The position numbers and the translations under genes are program-made. 64,000 nt of DNA from an uncultured Lachnospiraceae bacterium. GTDB lineage: Bacteria > Bacillota > Clostridia > Lachnospirales > Lachnospiraceae. The notes beneath the pieces were generated by a model. The model had not been told where the DNA came from. It worked only from the letters and a program-made list of their open reading frames with translations, and ran no database searches. The stretch lies in contig CANQTL010000008.1 in the NCBI GenBank assembly GCA_947626775.1, forward strand, positions 1 through 64,000, given 5' to 3'. Positions 24,234 to 32,618 of this stretch are shown here, in pieces. Each line of letters starts with the position of its first letter. The first letter of the stretch is position 1.

Positions 24234-25622
24234 ATGAAATATGACGTTATCATTGTCGGGGCGGGACCGGGCGGTATCTTTACCGCGTATGAGCTGACAC
24301 AGAGGCAGAGCGGTCTCAAAATTGCGGTGTTTGAGGCGGGGCAGCCACTGGAGAAGAGACACTGTCCGATCGACGGGGACAGGATCAAAAGCTGCGTGCA
24401 CTGTAAGAGCTGTTCCATTATGAGCGGCTTCGGCGGCGCGGGCGCTTTCTCCGACGGGAAATACAATATCACCAACGATTTCGGCGGTACGCTGTACGAG
24501 CACGTGGGCAGGAAGCGGGCCATCGAGCTGATGAAATATGTGGATGAGATCAACATGCGTTACGGCGGGGAGGGTACGAAGCTGTACTCCACCGCGGGCA
24601 GCCATTTCAAAAAGCTGTGCCTGCAGAACAAGCTGAATCTGCTGGACGCCTCCGTGCGTCATCTTGGGACGGATATCAATTATATCGTGCTTGGGAATCT
24701 CTATGCGGCGCTGAAGGACAAGGTGGATTTCTATTTCGAGACGCCGGTCCGCACGGTGGAGATTCTGGAGAGCGGTTATCGCGTCGTGTGCGACAGCGCC
24801 GCATACGACTGTGGACAGTGTGTGATCTCCGTGGGGCGCAGCGGCAGCAAATGGATGCAGAAGGTGTGCGAGGATCTGGATATCGAGACGAAGTCCAACC
24901 GCGTGGACATCGGCGTCCGCGTGGAACTGCCCGCGGTGATCTTCTCCCATCTGACGGACGAGCTGTACGAGAGCAAGATCGTCTACCGCACGGAAAAGTT
25001 TGAGGACAGAGTCAGGACATTCTGCATGAATCCGCACGGCATTGTGGTCAACGAGAACACCAACGGCATCGTGACGGTGAACGGCCACAGTTACGAGGGG
25101 GCGGACAGACAGACGCAGAACACAAACTTCGCGCTGCTGGTGGCGAAGCATTTTTCAGAGCCGTTCAAGGACAGCAACGGTTACGGCGAGAGCATCGCCA
25201 GACTGTCGAATATGCTGGGAGGCGGCGTGATCGTACAGCGTTTCGGCGATCTGGTGAGAGGACGGCGCAGCAACGAGAAGCGCATTGCGGAAGGGCTGGT
25301 GGAGCCCACCCTGTCGGCTACGCCCGGGGATCTGAGTCTGGTGCTGCCGAAACGCATTCTGGACGGGATCATTGAGATGATCTATGCCCTTGACAAGATT
25401 GCGCCCGGCACAGCCAACGACGACACGCTTCTCTATGGTGTGGAAGTCAAGTTCTACAACATGGAGGTAGATATCAACGAACATCTCGAGACGAAATATA
25501 AGGGATTGTACATGATCGGCGACGGCAGCGGAGTGACGCACTCGCTCTCCCACGCGTCGGCCAGCGGCGTCCACGTGGCGCGGAGCATTCTCGGCGCCGA
25601 GCAGGAAACCGCGTGCGGCTGA
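24234..25622 (+). CDS. FAD-dependent oxidoreductase (COG2509 type)
   Basis: 462 residues. The N-terminal dinucleotide motif YDVIIVGAGPGGIFTAYEL binds FAD; CVHCKSCSIMSGFGGAGAFSDGK (around 58-80) is a Cys-containing hallmark of this uncharacterised dehydrogenase family, and GLYMIGDGSGVTHSLSHASASG near the end is the second FAD motif. Substrate unknown; soluble. RBS GGAAGAGAGGAAT precedes ATG 24234. It separates spmA from spmB, in the same orientation with short gaps, suggesting one transcript. Confidence 0.8.
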   Translation: MKYDVIIVGAGPGGIFTAYELTQRQSGLKIAVFEAGQPLEKRHCPIDGDRIKSCVHCKSCSIMSGFGGAGAFSDGKYNITNDFGGTLYEHVGRKRAIELMKYVDEINMRYGGEGTKLYSTAGSHFKKLCLQNKLNLLDASVRHLGTDINYIVLGNLYAALKDKVDFYFETPVRTVEILESGYRVVCDSAAYDCGQCVISVGRSGSKWMQKVCEDLDIETKSNRVDIGVRVELPAVIFSHLTDELYESKIVYRTEKFEDRVRTFCMNPHGIVVNENTNGIVTVNGHSYEGADRQTQNTNFALLVAKHFSEPFKDSNGYGESIARLSNMLGGGVIVQRFGDLVRGRRSNEKRIAEGLVEPTLSATPGDLSLVLPKRILDGIIEMIYALDKIAPGTANDDTLLYGVEVKFYNMEVDINEHLETKYKGLYMIGDGSGVTHSLSHASASGVHVARSILGAEQETACG

Positions 25623-25703
25623 GGACAGGATCGGGCATAGAGCGGGAGAGGACGGCATAGATTGTAATAATGATTCACGCAGTCTTTTTCGTGAGGCATA
25701 TCC

Positions 25704-26243
25704 ATGGTCGCTGGACTCTCCAATATCTCGAATATTATTATTCCGGTCATTATCTTCTACATCGTGGCCTACGGCATGATCGCCGGGAGCAATGTGTATG
25801 AGGATTTTATCAGAGGAGCCGGCGACGGCTTCCGGACGGTGATACAGATCATGCCGACGCTGATCGGTCTGATGGTGGCGGTGGGCGTGCTGCGCGCCTC
25901 GGGGTTTTTGGGATTCGTGGGCGGACTGTTCGCGGGCGTCACCGAACGCCTGGGATTTTCGTCGGAGCTGGTACCGCTCATGCTGGTCAAGATGTTTTCT
26001 TCTTCCGCCGCGACCGGCCTTGTCCTGGATATCTTCAAGAATCACGGACCGGATTCTCTGATCGGACTGACGACGTCGATCATGATGAGCTGTACGGAGA
26101 CGATTTTCTACACCATGTCGGTCTACTTCCTCGCGGCGAAAGTGACGAAGACGCGCTATACGCTGACCGGAGCGCTGCTCTCCACGCTGGCGGGCATCGC
26201 TGCCAGCATCGCGCTGGCGCACATACAAATCGGCGCTCTGTAG
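25704..26243 (+). CDS. spmB: Spore maturation protein B
   Basis: 179 residues with several membrane segments. IIPVIIFYIVAYGM, YEDFIRGAGDGFRTVIQIMPTLIGLMVAVGVLRASG, SSELVPLMLVKMFSSSAATGL and SCTETIFYTMSVYFLAA are conserved SpmB/Gate motifs. Partner of SpmA. ATG 25704 follows GAGG with 7-nt spacing. The gene's stop codon lies inside a 9-bp hairpin. Confidence 0.88.
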   Translation: MVAGLSNISNIIIPVIIFYIVAYGMIAGSNVYEDFIRGAGDGFRTVIQIMPTLIGLMVAVGVLRASGFLGFVGGLFAGVTERLGFSSELVPLMLVKMFSSSAATGLVLDIFKNHGPDSLIGLTTSIMMSCTETIFYTMSVYFLAAKVTKTRYTLTGALLSTLAGIAASIALAHIQIGAL

Positions 26244-26252
26244 AGAGCGCCG
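26231..26252 (+). other. Hairpin spanning the spmB stop codon
   Basis: CGGCGCTCT (26231-26239) pairs perfectly with AGAGCGCCG (26244-26252), with the TAG stop in the loop. No T-run follows, so it is not a classic terminator; it may stabilise the 3' end or stall transcription. Confidence 0.55.
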
Positions 26253-26683
26253 TCTGTGTGAGAAGGATAGAAATGTATCGCTAAATATGATGTTGTCGGC
26301 ATGTTCCTGCGAACATCACAGTTGTTGTTAGTCGAAGCCGATCGACGCCGAAGCAGCACCGGCGGCTTCTGTAAAATGTAGAATAGAATCATCATAAAAT
26401 GTTCCCCAACTACAGTATTTATTCTAAGAGATAAATATGAATACAATATGTCTGATTTACAAACAAAAAAGAAAAAAAATATAAAATAAATTTAATAATT
26501 AGTACTGCGGTACCAGAGAAATCCGGGACGGAGGCGGCGAAGAAAACGGTTGTATTATGAAGAATATTTTATTACAATAAAAACGTGGCCGAAAAAAGAG
26601 CCGCCGGTATTCTGAAAAGTGACAAGAGGATAGCCGGACAGGTTTCGAGCCCCTGACGGGGAGCGGAAAGCGGGGAAAGAGAA
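26253..26683 (+). other. Long AT-rich upstream region of the peptide export cassette
   Basis: No gene is seen. Structures: hairpin ATGTTC-CTGC-GAACAT (26301-26316); stem GAAGC...GCTTC (26350-26369) with an A/G mismatch; the block AAAATGTAGAA followed by AATCATCA (26374-26394), which recurs before the precursor gene at 31651; an A-rich, UP-element-like stretch (26455-26495); and a promoter candidate at 26550-26578. The length and AT-richness contrast with the GC-rich genes on either side and suggest a regulated leader. Confidence 0.5.
26550..26578 (+). promoter_or_regulatory. Candidate promoter of the NHLM cassette
   Basis: TTGTAT (26550-26555), 17 bp, TACAAT (26573-26578), 105 bp upstream of the ATG at 26684. 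The -35 is moderate and the -10 good. A more distal promoter in the AT-rich stretch cannot be excluded, nor can an ECF-type promoter for the sigma factor encoded in the cassette. Confidence 0.45.
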
Positions 26684-27157
26684 ATGGCAGATACGATTTT
26701 CAGAGAAAAGAGCATACAGAGGGTGTCTTCGCCCGAGCAGCTGAACGATTATATACGGGTCACGAATCCGGGAATCTGGATCATACTTGCGGCGACCGTC
26801 GTTCTGCTGGCAGGATTTATCGTGTGGGGCGTTGTCGGTTCTCTTGAGACACAGGTGGACGCCGTCTCCGTCTCCGATGCGGGAACGACCGTCTGCTATG
26901 TCAGGGAAGCGGAGATTGCCGACGTCGCGCCGGGCGATCCCGTCCGCATCGAGGGCGAAGAATACACCGTCGCTTCCATTGCGGACGAGCCGGTCGCGGT
27001 GGACGACAGTTTCTCCGCATACGCGCTGCGCGTCGGCGGGCTGGTTCCGGACGAGTGGGTATATGCGGTTACTCTGGACGGAGCGCTGCCGGACGGGGTC
27101 TATGAGGCTTCGGTCGTGACGGACAGCGTCTCGCCGATATTCTTTCTGTTTAACTGA
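26684..27157 (+). CDS. Short HlyD/membrane-fusion-like protein of an NHLM export system
   Basis: 157 residues: a short cytoplasmic N-terminus (FREKSIQRVSSPEQLNDYIRVTNPG), one membrane segment (about 29-52, IWIILAATVVLLAGFIVWGVVG) and an external beta-rich part. The N-terminal pattern is that of NHLM (nitrile hydratase leader microcin) secretion proteins. Those are usually far longer and have a coiled-coil hairpin; here the coiled coil is missing and only a barrel-like piece remains. RBS GGGGAAAGAG before ATG 26684. It starts the export operon, with the peptidase-ABC gene 8 bp downstream. Confidence 0.75.
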   Translation: MADTIFREKSIQRVSSPEQLNDYIRVTNPGIWIILAATVVLLAGFIVWGVVGSLETQVDAVSVSDAGTTVCYVREAEIADVAPGDPVRIEGEEYTVASIADEPVAVDDSFSAYALRVGGLVPDEWVYAVTLDGALPDGVYEASVVTDSVSPIFFLFN

Positions 27158-27165
27158 GGTGCGCC

Positions 27166-29349
27166 ATGGCGAAGAATAAACAAAAGGAACCCGTGACAAG
27201 AGGCGTGGCCAAAGTGCCCGTCGTGATGCAGATGGAAGCGCTGGAGTGCGGCGCGGCTTCCCTGACGATGATTCTGGCCTATTATGGGAAGTGGGTGCCG
27301 CTGGAACAGGTACGCGCGGACTGCGGCGTATCCCGCGACGGATCCAACGCGAAGAACATTTTGAAAGCGGCCCGCAGCTACGGGCTGGAGGCGAAAGGCT
27401 ACCGTTACGAGCCGGACAGCCTCAGAGAGAAGGGAAAATTTCCCTGCATTATTCACTGGAACTTCAATCACTTTGTCGTCCTGTGCGGATTCAGGGGCGG
27501 CAAAGTCGTGCTCAACGATCCGGCCAAGGGCAATTACACCGTCTCTATGGAGACTTTTGACGAGAGTTTTACGGGTATCTGCCTGATGCTCGAACCGTCA
27601 GCCGGCTTCGAGCCGGGCGGGAAGCCTAAGAGCGTGCTTGCTTATGCGAAGAAACGGCTGGCCGGGACGGGCGCGGCCGTGGCTTTTGTGGCGCTTACGA
27701 CGAGCATTGTGTCTCTTATCGGCGTGATTCAGCCGGCGTTTTCGAGAGTCTTTCTGGACCGGCTGCTCACGCACAGGAATCCGGAGTGGTTCTATCCGTT
27801 TCTCTGGGCGCTTGCGGCGATCTCCGTCATACAGCTCGTGGTGCTGTGGGCCGAGGCGAGATCCAGCTATCTGATCCAGGGCAAGCTGGCGGTGGTCGGC
27901 AACACCTCCTTCATGTGGAAGGTGCTGCGGATGCCGATGGAATTTTTCTCCCAGCGGATGGCGGGCGATATCCAGCAGCGGCAGGAGGCCAGCGCCGCCA
28001 TTGCGGATATCTTTGTCAATACGTTCGCGCCGCTGGTGCTGAATGCGGCCATGACGATTTTCTATCTCGTCGTCATGGTTCGGTACAGTCCGATCCTGGC
28101 GCTGGTGGGCGTCGCTTCGATCCTGTTCAATCTGATCATGTCGCGCGTGATTTCCAAAAAGCGCGTCAACATCACCCGCGTGCAGATGCGCGACGCCGGC
28201 AAGCTGGCAAGCTCCACGGTCGCGGGGATCGAGATGATCGAGACGATCAAGTCCAGCGGCGCAGAGACCGGCTACTTCGAGAAGTGGGCGGGATATCAGG
28301 CCAGCGTGAATACGCAGGACGTCAGATACGCCAGACTGAACGAGTATCTCGGCCTGATTCCGAGTCTCGCCACGGAACTTACGAGCATCGTTGTGCTGAT
28401 TCTCGGCGTGTTTTTCGCAATGCAGGGGAATTTTACCATCGGCATGGTCATGGCGTTTCAGGGTTTTCTCGTCTCGTTCACGGCGCCGGCGATGACGCTG
28501 ATCGACGCGGGACAGACCATTCAGGAGATGCGCACGCAGATGGAGCGCGTGGAGGACGTCATGGAGTACCCCACCGACGTCAATTACGAGAACGAGCCGG
28601 AGGCGGAGAAGGATGCGGAGTACGGGAAACTCTCGGGCGCCTTGGAGATGAAGGGCGTGACATTCGGGTATTCCCGTCTGGACGAGCCTTTGATCGAAGA
28701 CTTTCATCTGTCTCTGAAACCCGGCAGCCGAGTGGCGTTCGTCGGCGGTTCCGGCTGCGGCAAGTCCACGCTCGCCAAGCTGATCTCCGGGCTCTACCAG
28801 CCGTGGAGCGGAGAGATTCTGTTCGACGGTAAGCCGATGAAGGATATCGACCGCAGTGTGTTTATGGGTTCGCTCGCCGTCGTGGACCAGGATATCATAC
28901 TCTTTGAAGACAGCATCCGGAACAATATCAAGATGTGGGACGATTCGATCGAGGATTTCGAGATGATCCTCGCCGCCAAGGACGCGCAGCTCCACGAGGA
29001 TATCATGCGGCGCGACGGCGGATACGATTATGTGATCACCGAGGGCGGCAAGGACTTTTCGGGAGGCCAGCGCCAGCGCATGGAGATCGCCCGGGTACTG
29101 GCGCAGGATCCCACCATCATCATTCTGGACGAGGCGACCAGCGCGCTCGACGCCAGGACGGAGTACGACGTGGTTCGCTCGATCAAGGACAGAGGCATCA
29201 CCTGTATCGTTGTGGCGCACAGGCTTTCGACCATCCGCGACTGCGACGAGATCATTGTGATGGATCACGGCCGGGTCGTGGAGCGCGGCACGCACGAAGA
29301 ATTATATGCGAGAAACGGCTATTATACACAGCTTGTTTCCAATGAGTAG
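27166..29349 (+). CDS. NHLM-type ABC transporter with C39 leader peptidase
   Basis: 727 residues. Residues 15-150 are a C39 cysteine peptidase: catalytic C28 in MEALECGAASL, His in WNFNHFVVLCG, Asp in LNDPAKG. About 165-450 is a six-helix ABC exporter domain; the ATPase follows with Walker A GGSGCGKST, signature FSGGQRQR and Walker B IIILDEATSALD. Such proteins cut double-glycine-type leaders and export the core peptide. All three peptidase residues are intact, so it should be active. The likely substrate is the 62-residue peptide encoded at 31686. Confidence 0.92.
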   Translation: MAKNKQKEPVTRGVAKVPVVMQMEALECGAASLTMILAYYGKWVPLEQVRADCGVSRDGSNAKNILKAARSYGLEAKGYRYEPDSLREKGKFPCIIHWNFNHFVVLCGFRGGKVVLNDPAKGNYTVSMETFDESFTGICLMLEPSAGFEPGGKPKSVLAYAKKRLAGTGAAVAFVALTTSIVSLIGVIQPAFSRVFLDRLLTHRNPEWFYPFLWALAAISVIQLVVLWAEARSSYLIQGKLAVVGNTSFMWKVLRMPMEFFSQRMAGDIQQRQEASAAIADIFVNTFAPLVLNAAMTIFYLVVMVRYSPILALVGVASILFNLIMSRVISKKRVNITRVQMRDAGKLASSTVAGIEMIETIKSSGAETGYFEKWAGYQASVNTQDVRYARLNEYLGLIPSLATELTSIVVLILGVFFAMQGNFTIGMVMAFQGFLVSFTAPAMTLIDAGQTIQEMRTQMERVEDVMEYPTDVNYENEPEAEKDAEYGKLSGALEMKGVTFGYSRLDEPLIEDFHLSLKPGSRVAFVGGSGCGKSTLAKLISGLYQPWSGEILFDGKPMKDIDRSVFMGSLAVVDQDIILFEDSIRNNIKMWDDSIEDFEMILAAKDAQLHEDIMRRDGGYDYVITEGGKDFSGGQRQRMEIARVLAQDPTIIILDEATSALDARTEYDVVRSIKDRGITCIVVAHRLSTIRDCDEIIVMDHGRVVERGTHEELYARNGYYTQLVSNE

Positions 29350-29360
29350 GAGGTGTTTTC

Positions 29361-31574
29361 ATGGGTTGGTTTGACGAACAGATAAAGCAGCGCAAGGAAC
29401 ATGACCAGAACACCTTCGAGGAAGCGTTCGTCAGGATCTCGGACGCCGTCACGGGCGCGCGCGCGTCCGCCGCTTACGAGGATGACAGGGGCCGCGCCAA
29501 GAGCGCCATTGACAGGATTCTCAGATACTACCATGTCAAATCGCGGGAAGTGCCGGATTCGATTCAGGATCTGAACGAGCAGCTGGAATATCTCATGCGC
29601 CCTTACGGGATCATGCGCAGGACGGTCAACCTGGAGAAGGGATGGCACAGGGATGCGTTCGGCGCCATGCTGGGCGCGCGCAAGTCGGACGGCGCTATCG
29701 TGGCGTTTATTCCCGCCGGCGTGTCCGGCTATGCGTTCTCCGATCCGGATACGGGCGAGACCGTCAGAATCTCCCGCAAGAACGAGGATCTGTTTGAGAC
29801 GGAGGCGATCGCTTTCTACAAGCCTTTTCCGCTCAAAAAGATTGGCGTTGTGGATCTTCTGAAGTATATAACGGAGAGTCTCTCGGCGGCAGATTATGTG
29901 CTGGCGGCTGCGGCTACGCTCGCGGTGACGCTCGTCGGCATGCTCACGCCCAGACTGAACCGCCTGCTCTTCGGAACCGTCATCGAGAGCGGGGATATCA
30001 CGCTGCTGTGGTCCATAGCGGTGTTTATGATCTGCGTGTCCGTCTCCACTCTGCTGCTGGGGGCGGTGAAGGCGCTCTTCATGGCGAGGATCCGGACGAA
30101 GATGGACGTTACCGTGCAGGCGGCTGCCATGGCGCGGGTCATGTCGCTTCCCGCGGCATTTTTCAAGGATTACAGTTCGGGAGATCTCTTCACGAGGACG
30201 CAGAACATCAATATGCTCAGCACCATGCTGGTGGACGCCGTGTTTTCCACCGGCCTTACCTCGCTGTTCTCCCTCGTCTATATTTCCCAGATCTTTGTAT
30301 TCGCGCCTGCGCTGGCTGTGCCCGCGCTGCTGATCATACTCGCGACGACGCTGTGCTCCGTGCTGACCGCCTGGCTGCAGATGAAGGTGGTCCGCAGACA
30401 GATGGAGTTGGGGGCCAAGGTCAGCGGTATGAACTACGCGCTGGTTACGGGCGTACAGAAAGTCAAGCTCGCCGGCGCTGAGAGGCGCGCTTTCTCCAGA
30501 TGGGGCAGGCTCTATGCCGAGCAGGCCCGGGTTACTTACAATCCGCCCGGGATCATTCGGTACAACAACGTGATTACGACCCTGATTACATTGACCGGCA
30601 CGCTCGTCATGTATTACAGGGCGGTTACAAGCAACGTGTCCGTAGCGGATTACTATGCTTTTGACACGGCGTACGCCATGGTGACGGGAGCTTTCCTGTC
30701 CCTGGCTCAGATTGCGCTCACCGCCGCGAATATCAAACCGATTCTGGACATGGCCAGGCCGATTCTGGATACCGTGCCAGAGATCTCCGAGGGCAAACAG
30801 GTGGTCACGCGGCTGTCCGGCGGCTTGGAATTGAGCAATGTGTCTTTCCGTTACCAGGAGAATATGCCGAATGTGGTGGACGATCTGTCCTTGCGGATCC
30901 GCCCCGGCGAGTATGTGGCGATCGTCGGCCAGACGGGGTGTGGCAAATCCACCCTTATGCGGCTCCTGCTGGGGTTCGAGACGCCGCAGAAAGGGGCGAT
31001 CTACTATGACGGCAAAGATCTGGCCGGCCTCGACCTGAAGTCCCTGCGCCGCAGGATCGGCACTGTCATGCAGAACGGCAAGCTGTTCCCGGGCGACATC
31101 TTCTCCAACATCGTGATCTCCGCGCCGTGGCTCACCCTGGACGACGCGTGGGAGGCGGCGGAGATGGCGGGCATCGCGGAGGATATCCGCAGGATGCCGA
31201 TGGGGATGAATACGATGATCTCCGAGGGCAGCGGCGGCGTGTCGGGCGGACAGCGGCAGCGCCTGATGATCGCCAGAGCCGTCGCGCCCAAGCCGAAGAT
31301 CCTGATGTTTGACGAGGCGACGAGCGCGCTGGACAACCTCACGCAGAGGACGGTCTCCGAGTCTCTCGACAGACTGAAATGCACCAGGATCGTCATTGCG
31401 CACCGCCTCTCCACGATCAGACAGTGCGACAGGATTCTCTATCTCGACAAGGGCAAGATCGTCGAGGACGGCACTTATGAGGAACTGGTCGCGAAGAACG
31501 GCCGGTTTGCGGAGCTGGTTGCCAGACAGCGTCTGGATGATACGGCCTATGTGGGAAAGACGACGATTTACTGA
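29361..31574 (+). CDS. NHLM-type ABC transporter, second subunit
   Basis: 737 residues. The first 170 hold a non-peptidase domain (KGWHRDAFGAMLGARKSDGAIVAFIP) seen in NHLM ATP-binding proteins, replacing the C39 domain. Then come an exporter membrane domain (about 175-470) and an ATPase with Walker A GQTGCGKST, signature VSGGQRQR and Walker B ILMFDEATSALD. It probably pairs with the peptidase-ABC protein upstream (11-bp gap). RBS AGGAGGTG precedes ATG 29361. Confidence 0.9.
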   Translation: MGWFDEQIKQRKEHDQNTFEEAFVRISDAVTGARASAAYEDDRGRAKSAIDRILRYYHVKSREVPDSIQDLNEQLEYLMRPYGIMRRTVNLEKGWHRDAFGAMLGARKSDGAIVAFIPAGVSGYAFSDPDTGETVRISRKNEDLFETEAIAFYKPFPLKKIGVVDLLKYITESLSAADYVLAAAATLAVTLVGMLTPRLNRLLFGTVIESGDITLLWSIAVFMICVSVSTLLLGAVKALFMARIRTKMDVTVQAAAMARVMSLPAAFFKDYSSGDLFTRTQNINMLSTMLVDAVFSTGLTSLFSLVYISQIFVFAPALAVPALLIILATTLCSVLTAWLQMKVVRRQMELGAKVSGMNYALVTGVQKVKLAGAERRAFSRWGRLYAEQARVTYNPPGIIRYNNVITTLITLTGTLVMYYRAVTSNVSVADYYAFDTAYAMVTGAFLSLAQIALTAANIKPILDMARPILDTVPEISEGKQVVTRLSGGLELSNVSFRYQENMPNVVDDLSLRIRPGEYVAIVGQTGCGKSTLMRLLLGFETPQKGAIYYDGKDLAGLDLKSLRRRIGTVMQNGKLFPGDIFSNIVISAPWLTLDDAWEAAEMAGIAEDIRRMPMGMNTMISEGSGGVSGGQRQRLMIARAVAPKPKILMFDEATSALDNLTQRTVSESLDRLKCTRIVIAHRLSTIRQCDRILYLDKGKIVEDGTYEELVAKNGRFAELVARQRLDDTAYVGKTTIY

Positions 31575-31685
31575 GACAAAACGGTGCGGAAAGAGCGCGC
31601 GGATAATTTTTTTGCGAAAACATCTAACAAAATCCGCCGTCCGACGTATCAAAATGTAGAACAATCATCAAAGGAGGAACAGCGG

Positions 31686-31874
31686 ATGAAAAAAATTTCA
31701 GAAGTGAATGAAGAAAAGCTCGGACTGCAGGAAAGAGAGCTTGCAGACGACGAACTGGACGCCGTATCGGGCGCGGGTATTCTGCAGGTCAAACCGTCCG
31801 AGTCCTATCTGCTGAGCGGAGAGCCGTCGGCGAGCGGCGGTCCGGCGCCCAGACCGAAACTGTCGCTGGTTTAA
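31686..31874 (+). CDS. Putative NHLM-exported precursor peptide with double-glycine-type leader
   Basis: 62 residues. The leader is charged and ends LADDELDAVSGA (19-30): L at -12, E at -8, L at -7, V at -4, G at -2, A at -1, a full match to the C39 cleavage consensus. Cleavage after A30 gives a 32-residue core (GILQVKPSESYLLSGEPSAS, then GGPAPRPKLSLV) without Cys or Thr and rich in Ser, Pro and Gly, so it is not a lanthipeptide of the usual sort. Strong RBS AAAGGAGG (31669-31676), 9 nt before ATG 31686. It follows the two ABC transporter genes and precedes a second small peptide, an ECF sigma factor and a methyltransferase. Confidence 0.85.
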   Translation: MKKISEVNEEKLGLQERELADDELDAVSGAGILQVKPSESYLLSGEPSASGGPAPRPKLSLV

Positions 31875-31888
31875 AGAAAGGACATCGT

Positions 31889-32086
31889 ATGAACAGGACG
31901 GAAGGTATGCTGCGCACACTGTTTGACTTCCAGCGCTTCGCCGGAAACAAACGGCTGGAGGCGCTGATCCGCGCCGCGGACGGTGCCGTGGACGGCGTGC
32001 CGTTGGAGGACAGCGCGCTGGAAGTGAACGCCGCGGGCGGGGCGGAAGTGTGGCGGAGCGAAACGAAAGACGGGATGAAGCTATGA
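31889..32086 (+). CDS. Small leader-like protein coupled to the sigma factor
   Basis: 65 residues (MNRTEGMLRTLFDFQRFAG...). LFDFQRFAGNKRLEALI is helical; LEDSALEVNAAGG (39-51) resembles a relaxed double-glycine motif followed by 14 polar residues. It may be a second precursor or a leader-like chaperone or regulator; it has no membrane segment and no recognised domain. RBS GAAAGGA before ATG 31889, 14 bp after the precursor gene. Its TGA overlaps the ATG of the sigma factor (ATGA at 32083-32086), so the two are translated together. Confidence 0.6.
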   Translation: MNRTEGMLRTLFDFQRFAGNKRLEALIRAADGAVDGVPLEDSALEVNAAGGAEVWRSETKDGMKL

Positions 32087-32586
32087 GCGCGGCCATCACC
32101 CCCGAAGAACTCTACCGGAATTATCATGACAAGGTAGAGCGGTATATCGGCGCCCGCGTGGGGAACATACACGACCGTGCGGATGTGCTGCAGCAGGTTT
32201 TTCTGTCTGCAATCTCTGCGCTGGACGGTTACGATCCCGCGCGCAGCGCGCCGGGAACCTGGCTGTATGCCATTACCCGAAACACGGTGATCGATTATTA
32301 CCGAACCAAGGGCCGCGAGCCGGTTCCTGCCGAGTGGGAGGAGTCTGCGGCCCCGGCTTCGGACGTCGACGAGCGGATTCTGACGCAGGAGACGCTGGAG
32401 GAACTGGCCGCCGCGCTGGAGCGGCTTCCGGAGAGGGAGAGGAATATCCTTATCCTCAGATATTATCACGGCCTTTCCGCCAGAGAGACGGCGCAGAAGG
32501 TTGGCGTCAGTTACGCCAACGTCCGTTTCCTGCAGCACAGCGCGCTGAACAAGCTGCGGCGCTGTATGAGTGAAACAGAGCACTGA
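32083..32586 (+). CDS. ECF-type RNA polymerase sigma factor
   Basis: 167 residues. Region 2 is at about 8-75 (YHDKVERYIGARVGN, DVLQQVFLSAISAL, PGTWLYAITRNTVIDYYR) and region 4 at about 105-160 (LERLPERERNILILRYY, GLSARETAQKVGVSYANVRFLQHSALNKLRR). Regions 1 and 3 are absent, as in ECF sigma factors. No anti-sigma factor is recognisable next to it, unless the overlapping 65-residue protein serves so. It starts at ATG 32083 within the stop codon of that protein. A likely role is in turning on this locus. Confidence 0.87.
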   Translation: MSAAITPEELYRNYHDKVERYIGARVGNIHDRADVLQQVFLSAISALDGYDPARSAPGTWLYAITRNTVIDYYRTKGREPVPAEWEESAAPASDVDERILTQETLEELAAALERLPERERNILILRYYHGLSARETAQKVGVSYANVRFLQHSALNKLRRCMSETEH

Positions 32587-32618
32587 CACTGTACCTGACA
32601 GGTAAAGGAGGAACCACT

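Noticed and set aside
29322..31664. A 780-codon open frame on the minus strand opposite the second ABC transporter gene
   Set aside because: The + strand frame has full ABC exporter motifs and a good RBS. The antisense translation is His/Arg/Gln-rich with no known domain.
31584..31685. N-terminal extension of the precursor peptide starting at 31584
   Set aside because: The extra 34 codons have no leader features and the strong AAAGGAGG site lies right before ATG 31686.
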